A stretch of 64,000 bases of DNA from Ampullimonas aquatilis (GCF_049675895.1 NZ_CP183834.1:2666001-2730000); one strand, 5' to 3'. Positions 52,513 through 61,974 are shown, numbered from the stretch's first letter. Notes: generated by a model not told the origin, from the sequence alone. Numbers and translations: made by a program.

Positions 52513-52736
52513 GAGTAATGTGCCTTGATGAATAAAACGTAACGATGAGAAGTCGCTTATCTTCGCACAAGCCAATGACATTGCGGTGCATTGTCAAAAG
52601 CTGTCACTGGCCAGTCTGATCCTGATCAATCAAATCACAGCAACCAGGCACAAGCCATTTTTTTATGCTTGGCGCAATAGCAGATTTAAGTGGCCTGCGT
52701 CTCGAGTAAACTTGCCACATGATTTTAGGAGAACCC

Positions 52737-54077
52737 ATGCAGCCATCACATACCCCTCTTTCGCATACCCAAGCGCCACGCTTCCGTCCCATTCTTTGGC
52801 TGACGGCCTTGAACCTGCTGTTGGTCAGTGCCGCCAGCCAGGCCACTACTTTTGGAATTGGCTGGCATGATCAGGATGAAGATCCGCAGGAAATGGTCAG
52901 GGTGATGAGAACCAACGGCTTGACGCATTTACGCCTGGATATTTCAAAAAAACAGAATCTGCATGATACCGATCCTGATTTTGTTCGTGGCTCCAGTGCC
53001 CCAACCAAGCGTTTGATTGATGTGGTGAAAACACTCAAAAGTAATGGCATAACGACGACAGCAATTATTTCGACTGAATTAGCCTATCGCGTGAAAACGG
53101 GACAAAACCTTGATGCAGCAGTGGGTGGCACACCCAAATTGAATTACAACACCAACTGCCCGGGCGATCAGGCTGACGTGGAGAAAAATGTTTATAACGA
53201 TGCCAAGGCGCAGATTGAGGGCTTGGCGGAATGGGTAACCGATTTTGAGATGGAAAACGAAGTCAATCTGTATAAGGATATCCGTCATCCACAGGCAAAC
53301 GCACCCTATCTCACGCCCGACGTGTATGACACCGAATGTGGCCGTACCATGGCAGCAGCCCTGCGTGGCATTGCCGCTGCCATGAATGATGTCAAAAAAG
53401 CAACCGGTAAGCCTTTACGCACCATTCTTGGTACCACCGACAATGGCATCAGCGGTTTTCTGATTTACATGCTAAATAAAAAAGTCAGCTTTGATGTGGT
53501 GGGTTATCACACCTATCTTTTCGTCAACACCCGTGACGTCAATACCGATCCCTGGTTTAACCTGGGTGAAAAACAAGACCCCAACAAAACCGCCACAGCC
53601 TATTGGCAAACGGGTGGCGGTCCAATGGGGTTGTTGAAAAAATTCAATCGCCCTGTACATATCAATGAATTCAACTGCGCCGAGATCTATGGCAAAAACA
53701 AGGAGCTACCCTATATCAATCGCAATGGCAGCGAATCGATGAATGTCTGTGGTCAAAGCATCAAAAAGCATTTAGCCGAACTCAAGAAACAGCAATCCAT
53801 GATTCAGTTCATCACCCTGTTTGAACTGCGCGATCGCCTCCTGCCCAACGTCTGCGAGCCATCACGCACAGCGGACCCTGATTCGCCCAAATATGATCCA
53901 GGCCTGCCGGGTGCCGAATGCCGCTTTGGTTTTTTCTTTAACGATGGCACGCCCGCGCTCAATAAGCCCAAGCAGATACTGAAAGACGCGACGCAATTTC
54001 CTGATGACAGTTATGTGCCACCACCCACTTCCTGGAAAGACAAAATCCGGGATTTGATGGTGTCCTTAATGCATTAA
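52737..54077 (+). CDS. Exported glycosidase-like (TIM barrel) protein
   Basis: 446 residues from the ATG at 52737 with AGGAG upstream. A long signal region (PRFRPILWLTALNLLLVSAA) ends near SQA-TTF. TIM-barrel features of clan GH-A: putative acid/base Glu in DFEMENEVNLY and nucleophile Glu in VHINEFNCAEIY, with early NGLTHLRLDISK. Several cysteines (NCPGDQ, ECGRT, NVCGQ, NVCEPS, ECRFG) suggest disulfides. Its glycan is unknown. A second GH-A-like protein is in the exopolysaccharide cluster 17 kb away, so both may act on surface polysaccharide. Stand-alone, followed by a perfect 21-bp hairpin. Confidence 0.65.
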   Translation: MQPSHTPLSHTQAPRFRPILWLTALNLLLVSAASQATTFGIGWHDQDEDPQEMVRVMRTNGLTHLRLDISKKQNLHDTDPDFVRGSSAPTKRLIDVVKTLKSNGITTTAIISTELAYRVKTGQNLDAAVGGTPKLNYNTNCPGDQADVEKNVYNDAKAQIEGLAEWVTDFEMENEVNLYKDIRHPQANAPYLTPDVYDTECGRTMAAALRGIAAAMNDVKKATGKPLRTILGTTDNGISGFLIYMLNKKVSFDVVGYHTYLFVNTRDVNTDPWFNLGEKQDPNKTATAYWQTGGGPMGLLKKFNRPVHINEFNCAEIYGKNKELPYINRNGSESMNVCGQSIKKHLAELKKQQSMIQFITLFELRDRLLPNVCEPSRTADPDSPKYDPGLPGAECRFGFFFNDGTPALNKPKQILKDATQFPDDSYVPPPTSWKDKIRDLMVSLMH

Positions 54078-54133
54078 ACTTCCTGTATTGAATTTTCAAT
54101 AAATCATTGGTCGTGATTGAAAATTCAAACCAA

Positions 54134-54177
54134 CATAGTCAAAAGGTTGAGACAGTTGTCTCAACCTTTTGACTATG
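54134..54177. terminator. Perfect 21-bp hairpin after the glycosidase gene
   Basis: Arms 54134-54154 and 54157-54177 pair perfectly with a GT loop. There is no T-tract; AATACCC follows. Similar in size to the 22-bp hairpin at 45921-45971, also beside AATACCC. Confidence 0.6.
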
Positions 54178-54310
54178 AACAATACCCATATTGGTAGAAG
54201 ATCTAATTAGCTTTTTATTGCAAGAGTGTTTTACAATCATCCACAGAAGTCGCCAAGTGCACAGACCGTCCTGAATCTTTTCAGGCATGTTGCAAGAACT
54301 TGAGATTTCC

Positions 54311-54388
54311 AAGCTAGGGGTCCCGGCATGAGCTGGGTGAGAAAAACCCTTTGAACCTGATCTGGATCATACCAGCGTAGGGAAGCTT
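54311..54388 (+). promoter_or_regulatory. TPP (THI-box) riboswitch upstream of thiC
   Basis: P1 pairs AAGCT (54311-54315) with AGCTT (54384-54388). It contains TAGGGGTCCC, GGGTGAGAAAAACCC, the conserved TTTGAACCTGATCTGGATCA and ACCAGCGTAGGGAAGC. These are the diagnostic blocks of the thiamine-pyrophosphate aptamer. About 95 bases follow before the thiC start, room for an expression platform that responds to TPP. Confidence 0.95.
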
Positions 54389-54483
54389 GATGATGTTGCC
54401 CCACGCCGTCACTGGACTTCTCTGCCAACTGACCGCAACATCTCAAACTGACTCCTTGCTGGCTTTTATTTGCAAGGAATGCA

Positions 54484-56397
54484 ATGAACGCCAATCCCCA
54501 ATTTTTATCCGAACTGGCCACAGCTGATGAAGCTGCGTTGGCGCCCTTTCCTAAATCGCACAAAACCTATGTGACCGGCTCACGTGCTGATATTCGTGTG
54601 CCCATGCGTGAGGTCAGTCAGTCACCCACACCTGCCAGCTTTGGTGCCGAACCCAACCCACCGGTCACGGTGTATGACACCAGTGGTCCCTATACTGACC
54701 CTGCCGTTAAGATTGATATCCGTTCTGGCCTGGCACCAATTCGCGAAGGCTGGATCACTGAACGTACCGATACCGAACAACTGAGCGGCCCGACATCGCA
54801 CTACGGTATCGAACGCCTCAATGATCCCAAGCTGGCCGAACTGCGTTTCAATCTGCATCGCCAACCGCGCAAGGCGCAAGCCGGACGCAATGTGACGCAG
54901 ATGCATTACGCCCGTCAAGGCATCATCACACCGGAAATGGAGTTCATTGCCATTCGCGAAAATCTGCAGCGTGAACAATATCTGGCCAGGCTGCAAGCCA
55001 CTGGCAAAACCGGCCAGAAGATGGCTGATCTGTTGCTACGCCAACATCGGGGCGAAACCTTTGGTGCCAATATTCCTCAGTTGATCACGCCCGAATTTGT
55101 GCGCAGTGAAGTGGCCGCGGGGCGCGCCATTATTCCGGCCAACATCAATCATCCTGAATCTGAACCGATGATTATTGGCCGCAACTTTCTGGTCAAGATC
55201 AATGCCAATATCGGCAACTCGGCCGTGACTTCTTCCATTGGTGAAGAAGTTGAAAAAATGACCTGGGCAATCCGCTGGGGTGGCGACACCGTGATGGATT
55301 TGTCCACCGGCAAACACATTCATGAAACCCGTGAATGGATCATCCGCAACTCTCCTGTACCAATTGGTACCGTACCGATTTATCAGGCGCTGGAAAAGGT
55401 CAATGGCAAGGCCGAAGACCTGACCTGGGAAATCTTTCGGGACACGCTAATTGAGCAGGCCGAACAAGGCGTTGACTACTTCACCATCCATGCCGGGGTA
55501 CTGCTGCGTTATATCCCGATGACGGCCAATCGCATGACGGGGATTGTCAGCCGCGGCGGATCGATCATGGCCAAATGGTGTCTGGCGCATCATCAGGAAA
55601 GCTTTTTGTATACCCATTTTGAAGACATCTGCCAAATCATGAAAGCCTATGATGTGTCATTCAGCCTGGGTGATGGTTTGCGTCCTGGTTCCATTTACGA
55701 TGCCAATGATGAAGCACAACTCGCAGAACTGAAAACCCTGGGTGAGCTGACCAAGATTGCCTGGCAACATGATGTACAAGTGATGATTGAAGGCCCGGGT
55801 CATGTACCGATGCAGTTGATCAAAGAAAATATGGATCTGCAACTGGACTGGTGTCATGAAGCGCCGTTTTATACACTCGGCCCATTAACCACCGATATTG
55901 CACCGGGCTATGACCACATCACCAGCGCCATTGGTGCCGCCCAGATTGGCTGGTATGGCACGGCCATGCTGTGTTATGTCACGCCCAAGGAGCATCTGGG
56001 CTTACCCAATAAAAATGATGTGAAAGACGGCATCATCACCTACAAGCTGGCAGCCCATGCGGCCGACCTGGCCAAGGGTCATCCGGGTGCGCAAATACGC
56101 GACAACGCCCTATCCAAGGCGCGCTTTGAGTTTCGCTGGGAAGACCAGTTCAATCTGGGGCTGGACCCGGACAAGGCCCGCGAATTTCATGATGAAACCT
56201 TACCCAAGGATTCTGCCAAGGTAGCCCACTTTTGCTCCATGTGCGGACCGCATTTCTGCTCCATGAAAATCACTCAGGAGGTGCGCGACTATGCCAATCA
56301 GCAAGGCGTCAGTGAGGCCGATGCACTGGCCAAAGGGATGGCCACCAAGTCAATCGAATTTGTGAAAAAAGGCAGTGAGATTTATCAACAGCAATAA
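54484..56397 (+). CDS. thiC: Phosphomethylpyrimidine synthase ThiC
   Basis: 637 residues, the usual proteobacterial length. It has the N-terminal ThiC-associated domain, the TIM barrel (SRGGSIMAKWCLAHHQESFL; MIEGPGHVPMQLIKENM) and the C-terminal radical-SAM cluster motif Cys-x2-Cys-x4-Cys (FCSMCGPHFCSMK). It converts aminoimidazole ribotide to HMP-P in the cytoplasm. AAGGA precedes the ATG. First gene of the operon thiC-thiS-thiG-thiD with thiE behind, all under the TPP riboswitch. Confidence 0.98.
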   Translation: MNANPQFLSELATADEAALAPFPKSHKTYVTGSRADIRVPMREVSQSPTPASFGAEPNPPVTVYDTSGPYTDPAVKIDIRSGLAPIREGWITERTDTEQLSGPTSHYGIERLNDPKLAELRFNLHRQPRKAQAGRNVTQMHYARQGIITPEMEFIAIRENLQREQYLARLQATGKTGQKMADLLLRQHRGETFGANIPQLITPEFVRSEVAAGRAIIPANINHPESEPMIIGRNFLVKINANIGNSAVTSSIGEEVEKMTWAIRWGGDTVMDLSTGKHIHETREWIIRNSPVPIGTVPIYQALEKVNGKAEDLTWEIFRDTLIEQAEQGVDYFTIHAGVLLRYIPMTANRMTGIVSRGGSIMAKWCLAHHQESFLYTHFEDICQIMKAYDVSFSLGDGLRPGSIYDANDEAQLAELKTLGELTKIAWQHDVQVMIEGPGHVPMQLIKENMDLQLDWCHEAPFYTLGPLTTDIAPGYDHITSAIGAAQIGWYGTAMLCYVTPKEHLGLPNKNDVKDGIITYKLAAHAADLAKGHPGAQIRDNALSKARFEFRWEDQFNLGLDPDKAREFHDETLPKDSAKVAHFCSMCGPHFCSMKITQEVRDYANQQGVSEADALAKGMATKSIEFVKKGSEIYQQQ

Positions 56398-56451
56398 GCA
56401 TGGCTGTGATTTTTCATTCATAGATTTCATTGTCTTTTTGAAAGAGAGAAT

Positions 56452-56652
56452 ATGAAAATTGAACTCAATGGTGCCGACCATGAATTGGGCAGCAGCGTGC
56501 CCGTGATGACCTTGATGCAGCAATTGGGACTGGCGCATCGCAAGGTAGCCGTTGCGGTCAATCGCCAGGTGATTCCGATGAACTTGTGGGCGCAACATCT
56601 TGTGCAGGCGGGCGATCGGGTTGAAGTGATTCAAGCCATCAGTGGAGGTTAA
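56452..56652 (+). CDS. thiS: Sulfur carrier protein ThiS
   Basis: 66 residues, ubiquitin-like fold, with the C-terminal Gly-Gly (IQAISGG) that is adenylated and thiocarboxylated as sulfur donor for the thiazole. The ATG at 56452 has GAGAGAA upstream. thiG begins one base after its stop codon. Confidence 0.95.
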   Translation: MKIELNGADHELGSSVPVMTLMQQLGLAHRKVAVAVNRQVIPMNLWAQHLVQAGDRVEVIQAISGG

Positions 56653-56653
56653 G

Positions 56654-57466
56654 ATGGACGGCTCGCATGATATTGAAAATTCCAATCTGGCAGATCAGGC
56701 ACTGACCATTGCCGGCAAGGTGTACCAATCACGCCTGCTGGTGGGTAGCGGCAAGTATGCCGATTATGAACAGATGCAGGCCGCCACAGCAGCCAGTGGT
56801 GCCGAGATTGTCACGCTGGCCTTGCGCCGCCAGATCTTGGCCGAAGCTCACAAACTGTCGCTGATTGAAGTCGTGCCACCAGGTCGCTATACCTGGCTGC
56901 CCAATACAGCCGGTTGTTATAGCGCGGCGGATGCCATCTATATGCTCAATGTGGCGCGGGAATTACTGGATGGCCATCGACTGGTCAAGCTGGAAGTATT
57001 GGGCGACCCCAAAACGCTTTATCCCAATATGCCCGAAACGCTCAAGGCCGCTGAAGTCCTCGTCAAAGATGGCTTTGACGTGATGGTGTATTGCAGTGAT
57101 GACCCGGTGCAAGCCAAGTTGCTGGAACAGATGGGTTGTGTGGCGATCATGCCGCTGGCCTGTTTGATCGGCTCGGGCATGGGCATTGTCAATCCCTGGA
57201 ATCTGCGTTTGATTGTGGAGCAGATCAACGTGCCAGTGATTGTCGATGCCGGTCTTGGTACAGCTTCCGATGCGGCGATGGCGATGGAACTGGGATGTGA
57301 TGGTGTCCTGATGAATAGCGCCATTGCCCGCGCCAAAGATCCTATTCGCATGGCGCACGCCATGAAGCTGGCGGTACAGGCTGGCCGTGGTGCCTATCTG
57401 GCCGGGCGCATTCCCAAACGGCTGGCGGGCATACCGACCTCGCCCACCGATGGCTTGTTTGTATGA
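56654..57466 (+). CDS. thiG: Thiazole synthase ThiG
   Basis: 270 residues from the ATG at 56654, preceded by GGAGG inside the end of thiS. ThiG barrel with LLVGSGKYADYEQMQAA, the Schiff-base Lys segment (VKLEVLGDPKTLYPN), and phosphate-binding VIVDAGLGTASDAAMAMELG. It condenses deoxyxylulose 5-phosphate, dehydroglycine and ThiS thiocarboxylate to the thiazole. Overlaps thiD by four bases. No thiO or thiH is nearby. Confidence 0.97.
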   Translation: MDGSHDIENSNLADQALTIAGKVYQSRLLVGSGKYADYEQMQAATAASGAEIVTLALRRQILAEAHKLSLIEVVPPGRYTWLPNTAGCYSAADAIYMLNVARELLDGHRLVKLEVLGDPKTLYPNMPETLKAAEVLVKDGFDVMVYCSDDPVQAKLLEQMGCVAIMPLACLIGSGMGIVNPWNLRLIVEQINVPVIVDAGLGTASDAAMAMELGCDGVLMNSAIARAKDPIRMAHAMKLAVQAGRGAYLAGRIPKRLAGIPTSPTDGLFV

Positions 57467-58305
57467 GTAACACATCATCCGCTACTGCAACGGTCATGCG
57501 CCCACGCCGCCCTTGCGTGCTGGTCTTTGCGGGTTCTGATCCCAGCGGTGGGGCTGGCCTGCAGGCTGATCTGCAAGCCATTGCCACACAGGGTGCCCAT
57601 GCACTCACCGTAACCACGGCACTCACTGTGCAGAACAATAACTACGTCATATCGATCAACCCGGTAGCAGCAGATTTAATTTTTCAACAAGCACAGGCCT
57701 TGATCGACAGCATACCCATCGCCGCCATCAAAATCGGCGTGATTGGTACGCAGGCCAATGCACAAATGATTGCGCAAATCATTACGCAATTGAATGCACA
57801 GGCGCACGCGCCGCTACCCGTGGTGCTGGACACCGTGCTGGCCAGTGGTGGCGGTGATGCCCTGGTGGCGAGCGATCCAGTCGCACTCATGCAAACTTTG
57901 TATCCGCTCACCACCCTGCTCACCCCCAACCTGCTGGAAGCACGTCGGCTGGCCTTGCCACAAGCGGCCACGCCATTGCTTGACAACACCACCGTAACAG
58001 ATGCAGCTGCCCATTATTTCCTGCAACAGGGTTGTGCGCATGTGCTGCTCAAGGGTGAACATGCGGGCCTGCCGACCATTACCAATCGCCTTTATATGGC
58101 TGATGGCCAGCAACACACCTGGATCAGCACACGATTAAGTGGAGAATTTCATGGCACAGGCTGCACACTGGCTGCAGCTATTGCCGCACAACTGGCTCAG
58201 GGGCAAAACATGGAAAACGCAGTGGCAAGCGCGCTCGATTATTGCCATCAGACATTGCAAGCAGCTTATGCCATTGCGCCGGGTCAGGCCATTCCTGGTC
58301 GGTAA
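57463..58305 (+). CDS. thiD: Hydroxymethylpyrimidine/phosphomethylpyrimidine kinase ThiD
   Basis: 280 residues. Ribokinase-like fold with VFAGSDPSGGAGLQADLQAI at the N-terminus and the C-terminal anion hole GEFHGTGCTLAAAIAA. It phosphorylates HMP and HMP-P to HMP-PP. The ATG overlaps the thiG stop codon (57463-57466). thiE follows after 106 bases. Confidence 0.96.
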   Translation: MSNTSSATATVMRPRRPCVLVFAGSDPSGGAGLQADLQAIATQGAHALTVTTALTVQNNNYVISINPVAADLIFQQAQALIDSIPIAAIKIGVIGTQANAQMIAQIITQLNAQAHAPLPVVLDTVLASGGGDALVASDPVALMQTLYPLTTLLTPNLLEARRLALPQAATPLLDNTTVTDAAAHYFLQQGCAHVLLKGEHAGLPTITNRLYMADGQQHTWISTRLSGEFHGTGCTLAAAIAAQLAQGQNMENAVASALDYCHQTLQAAYAIAPGQAIPGR

Positions 58306-58411
58306 CTTGTTAATGATGACTTTGCTGAATAAAGCTTATTGAATCAACTTGCTGAATCAACTTATTTAATCAGTTTTCACCAACTCACTCCGATTTACTT
58401 GACTGGCTTTT

Positions 58412-59032
58412 ATGACTCACACACTGCGCGGCCTGTATGCTGTTACGCCTAACCTCGACAACACTGAACAACTCATTGAACAAACGCGGCGCATCCTGCA
58501 AGGGGGTGCCAAAATTTTGCAATACCGGCACAAGACCGCCAGCCCTGCTCTGCGCCTGCAACAAGCCAGTGCGCTGACTCGACTGGCTCATGAATTCAAA
58601 GTACCGCTGATCATCAATGATCATGTTGATCTGTTTGAAGCCACCGATGCCGATGGCCTGCATATTGGCGGTGACGATGGTGATGTGGCGCAACTGCGGC
58701 GGCATCTGGGCAAGAACAAAATCCTCGGTGTGTCCTGCTATGGCGAACTGGAACGCGCACAGCACGCCAGTCAGCACGGTGCCGACTATGTGGCCTTTGG
58801 CGGCTTTTATCCCTCGCTGGTCAAGCAATATCCGGTCACCACCACGCACGACATCATCAGCCGCGCCAAGGCACAGATCAGTCAGCCGATTGTGGTGATT
58901 GGTGGCATGACACCCGATAACGCAGCGCCCCTGGTCACGCAAGGTGCCGACATGGTGGCAGTGGTCAGTGGCTTGTACAGCACACTCGATCCCGGCGCGG
59001 CGGCGCATCGGTTTGCTTTATTGTTTGTTTAG
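58412..59032 (+). CDS. thiE: Thiamine-phosphate synthase ThiE
   Basis: 206 residues. TIM barrel with ILQYRHKTASPALRLQQA, LIINDHVDLFEATDADGLHI and VVIGGMTPDNAAPLVTQGAD, the substrate and phosphate sites of ThiE. It joins HMP-PP and the thiazole phosphate to thiamine phosphate. The ribosome site is weak, and 106 bases separate it from thiD without an obvious terminator, so it is probably still in the same transcript. Confidence 0.95.
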   Translation: MTHTLRGLYAVTPNLDNTEQLIEQTRRILQGGAKILQYRHKTASPALRLQQASALTRLAHEFKVPLIINDHVDLFEATDADGLHIGGDDGDVAQLRRHLGKNKILGVSCYGELERAQHASQHGADYVAFGGFYPSLVKQYPVTTTHDIISRAKAQISQPIVVIGGMTPDNAAPLVTQGADMVAVVSGLYSTLDPGAAAHRFALLFV

Positions 59033-59051
59033 AAGGCCATGCCGAAAATAG

Positions 59052-59123
59052 ATACTCATATAGTGTATAAAATATGAGTGTTTATTTATGTACTTAACAA
59101 GCCAATTTAATAACGTACTACCC
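59052..59123 (+). repeat. 72-bp dispersed intergenic repeat, copy F, forming a hairpin
   Basis: Starts ATACTCATATAGTGTATAAAA, has GTACTTAACA at offset 39 and ends TACTACCC. Its first part folds as ACTCATAT (59054-59061) with ATATGAGT (59072-59079). It lies between the convergent thiE and 5'-nucleotidase genes. Confidence 0.65.
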
Positions 59124-59212
59124 ATCAGTATCAATAAAAAGGCAGTTTGATCGTAGTAACTGCAGCTGATTGCGTGTGGCTGTACCACTGACATTAAAGA
59201 GCAAAAAATTGA

Positions 59213-60121
59213 TTATTTGATGATATTGGCAATCCCCGCTGCCACATGTCCAGTGGGTGAATAACTGGCGGCGGATTCGCAATGACGGGTTTGATCATCA
59301 AAAAAGAAGTCCGGCTCAAACTCTCTCAAGAAGGTGCCCTTGTCGAGGCCGCCTAAAAACATGGCTTCGTCAATTTCAATCTGCCAATCCATGAGGGTAC
59401 GAATCGCGCGCTCGTGCGCGGGCGCGCTGCGGGCGGTGACCAGGGCGGTACGAATCTTCATGGGTACATCGGAACCGGCCGCCTTTTGCAATTGATGCAG
59501 CGCCTTGAGCAAGGGCTTGAAAGGGCCATCGGGTAAAGGTCGCTGGATATGCATGGATTCATGCTCAACAAAGGCAGGCAAACCTTTGGCCTGAAACACC
59601 CGCTCGGCTTCATCACCAAACAGCACCGCATCACCATCAAAGGCAATGCGGATCTCATCGGGATGTTCACTCGCGGCGCGTGCCGATTCGGGATAGACCC
59701 GCGCGGCGGGAAAGCCGGCTTCGAGCGCGGCACGCACATCCGGCTCGTTGACTGACAAAAACAGATTGGCATTGAGCGCCGACAAATAACGGTACGGTGA
59801 ACGGCCCCGCGTGAACACGCCACGCTCGATGTGAATGCCGCTTTTTTCAATGGAACGAAACACCCGCAAACCGGAGACCGGATCATTGCGTGACAGGATC
59901 ACAATTTCAACCCGCTGCTGCTCCGGCGTATTGAAAGCCAATAGCTTTTTGACTAGCGCAAACGCCACGCCCGGCTTGGCGGGTTCATCCAAACGATCCA
60001 GTTGCAGCTGCATATAGCGCGCATCATCACTTTGCTCAAACACCTTGTTTTCCTCTTCAAAGTCAAACAAGGCACGTGATGATATGGCGACCACCAATTG
60101 TCCATCCAGTGTGACAGGCAT
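59213..60121 (-). CDS. 5'-nucleotidase, NT5C1 family (PF06189-type)
   Basis: 302 residues. The HAD-like core is recognisable by LVVAISSRALFDFEEENKVF near the N-terminus, EIVILSRNDPVSGLRVFRSI, IRIAFDGDAVLFGDEAERVF and FEPDFFFDDQTRHCE. Bacterial members of this family resemble eukaryotic cytosolic 5'-nucleotidase 1 and dephosphorylate nucleoside monophosphates. No signal peptide. Monocistronic and convergent with thiE. Confidence 0.88.
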   Translation of the reverse strand: MPVTLDGQLVVAISSRALFDFEEENKVFEQSDDARYMQLQLDRLDEPAKPGVAFALVKKLLAFNTPEQQRVEIVILSRNDPVSGLRVFRSIEKSGIHIERGVFTRGRSPYRYLSALNANLFLSVNEPDVRAALEAGFPAARVYPESARAASEHPDEIRIAFDGDAVLFGDEAERVFQAKGLPAFVEHESMHIQRPLPDGPFKPLLKALHQLQKAAGSDVPMKIRTALVTARSAPAHERAIRTLMDWQIEIDEAMFLGGLDKGTFLREFEPDFFFDDQTRHCESAASYSPTGHVAAGIANIIK

Positions 60122-60195
60122 GTTGTCTCTGATTCCCTAAGTTATGTCAAAGGCGCTTACTTGGCCAGCTTGTTCAGCTAACTTCTTCAGCTAAT

Positions 60196-60684
60196 TTACT
60201 CGGCCGCTTGTGGTTCAGCCAAAGTGCGTAGCTGAAACAGATTATCGTCATTAAACAGCCAGCTCTCGGTCATCTGCACCTTGCGGCCACCGGGTGGCGC
60301 AGGCAGACTGGCTTTTTGCAAACTGGCCATGGCCAGCTTACCAGTTTCAGGCGCATGACCTGGCACCCGCAAGGCTTTGAGATTTTGCACGCTGCCCGAA
60401 CCATTGACTTCAAATTGCAGCACCACTACCGCATACAGAGGGTTAGGTGGGCGACCACTATAAACCTGGCTGGCATTGGCCCTGGTAATGGCTTGCGCCA
60501 CCTGGGTACGATAAGGCGCACTGGCCTGTGGCTGACTACTGGTCACGACCCCACCACTGCTACTACCAGGCAAGCTCGGCAACATGCTGCAGGATGACAG
60601 TAACAAGCTTGCAGCAGCCAGCATAGCCGTAGCGGTCAGTGGTCGTTGGTTCAACAATATGATGAAAGGATTCCTCGCTGTCAT
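60196..60684 (-). CDS. Putative lipoprotein with TonB_C-like domain
   Basis: 162 residues. Signal with lipobox SLLLSSC-SMLP, a Ser/Gly linker, and a small C-terminal alpha/beta domain (RPPNPLYAVVVLQFEVNGSG, then VQNLKALRVPGHAPETGKLA) resembling the TonB_C fold used in single-domain TonB-like proteins. It lies 33 bp after tcdA on the same strand and may share a transcript. No TonB energy box or membrane helix, so energy transduction is unlikely. Confidence 0.6.
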   Translation of the reverse strand: MTARNPFIILLNQRPLTATAMLAAASLLLSSCSMLPSLPGSSSGGVVTSSQPQASAPYRTQVAQAITRANASQVYSGRPPNPLYAVVVLQFEVNGSGSVQNLKALRVPGHAPETGKLAMASLQKASLPAPPGGRKVQMTESWLFNDDNLFQLRTLAEPQAAE

Positions 60685-60717
60685 GATGAACGCCTCTTTA
60701 AAAGTTTCTTTAAAAAT

Positions 60718-61635
60718 TCAAGTAGCGGATACGGATACCGCCACTTTTTCATGTGATTGTTTTTTAGCTGGTGCTGCCAGTGATTGCAGGCAATAAGAAA
60801 CCGCAAACAATCCAAACGTTGCCGTGACATGCATGGCTGAACCAAAGCCGGCGCAGTTGAGCCCTGCACCAGGGTCAGGGGTGGTGCCCGCACTGGCCGG
60901 CGCAGTCGGCGGACTGACCACCAGATTGCCTGTCGATTGACCCGCCATGCCATCCACCAGATTGGCAACAGTGACGACGGCTTCATCCACGACGCAAATC
61001 TCCGGATACTTGACTGGCTCGCTCGAATAAACCGCCATCACCCCCATTTTTTTACCATCACGCGCATAACCATATTCCTTGCGCAGGCGCTGACGCACCT
61101 TGGCAAGCAAGGGATCCTGAATGGTTTTGCTGAGATCATCCAAACGAATCTGGCTCGCGTCGATCTTGCCACCGGCACTGCCGCTGGTCACCACCGCAAT
61201 ACCCTGTTGACGACAATACACCAGCAAGGCCACCTTGGCCCTGACCTGATCAATACAGTCGATCACAAAATCATAGCGACCAATCAGCAACTCGGCGACA
61301 TTGTCAGGTGTCACAAAATCATCAATCAAGCGGACCTGACAGGCCGGGTTGATGGCAGTAATCCGCTCGGCCATGGCCGACACCTTGGCCTTACCAAAAT
61401 TGCCATCAAGCGCATGGATTTGCCGATTGGTATTGGATTCGGCCACATGGTCCAGATCAATCAGCGTTAATCGTCCAATACCACTGCGCGCCAAGGCCTC
61501 GGCCACCCAGGAACCCACCCCGCCAATGCCCACCACCAGCACATGAGCCTGGGCAAAGCGCGTCAAACCGGCCGCCCCATACAAACGAGCCATGCCACCA
61601 AAGCGCCGCGCGGGATCAAAAGTATCATCAGACAT
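60718..61635 (-). CDS. tcdA: tRNA threonylcarbamoyladenosine dehydratase TcdA (CsdL)
   Basis: 305 residues from the ATG at 61635; the open frame extends 16 codons further without need. E1-like ThiF/MoeB fold starting RRFGGMARLYGAAGLTRFAQ, ATP site VVGIGGVGSWVAEALARSG, LIDLDHVAESNTNRQIHALD, and the family segment DFVIDCIDQVRAKVALLVYC. The C-terminus differs from ThiF and lacks the zinc Cys pairs of MoeB. It cyclises t6A at tRNA position 37. Not part of the thi operon despite the ThiF-like fold. Confidence 0.9.
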   Translation of the reverse strand: MSDDTFDPARRFGGMARLYGAAGLTRFAQAHVLVVGIGGVGSWVAEALARSGIGRLTLIDLDHVAESNTNRQIHALDGNFGKAKVSAMAERITAINPACQVRLIDDFVTPDNVAELLIGRYDFVIDCIDQVRAKVALLVYCRQQGIAVVTSGSAGGKIDASQIRLDDLSKTIQDPLLAKVRQRLRKEYGYARDGKKMGVMAVYSSEPVKYPEICVVDEAVVTVANLVDGMAGQSTGNLVVSPPTAPASAGTTPDPGAGLNCAGFGSAMHVTATFGLFAVSYCLQSLAAPAKKQSHEKVAVSVSAT

Positions 61636-61974
61636 AGTCAAACCATATAACCAGGAAAAAGCATATCGCAACAGATCAATCACAAATCAGTAAAGCCACG
61701 CAATCGCAGCTGGAAACGTCAGCCAAGATCAGCTATCTACCCGCCCCGACTCAATAGCGGCACGTGCAACACATGATGTCGTATTAAAGCATGATGCCGG
61801 TAAAAACCCGCTCAAGATGCCGAAATTTCTCAGATTTGTCATATTGACAAGGCAAACTGGATAGGCCAGCAAATCACGCTAACTGCATCAAAATACCTTA
61901 ATCAGGGGATAGTAGTGCAGCGCACAAAGTGCAAAAATGGAACTGTTAAAAAATATTAAATATTGGGAACGGAC

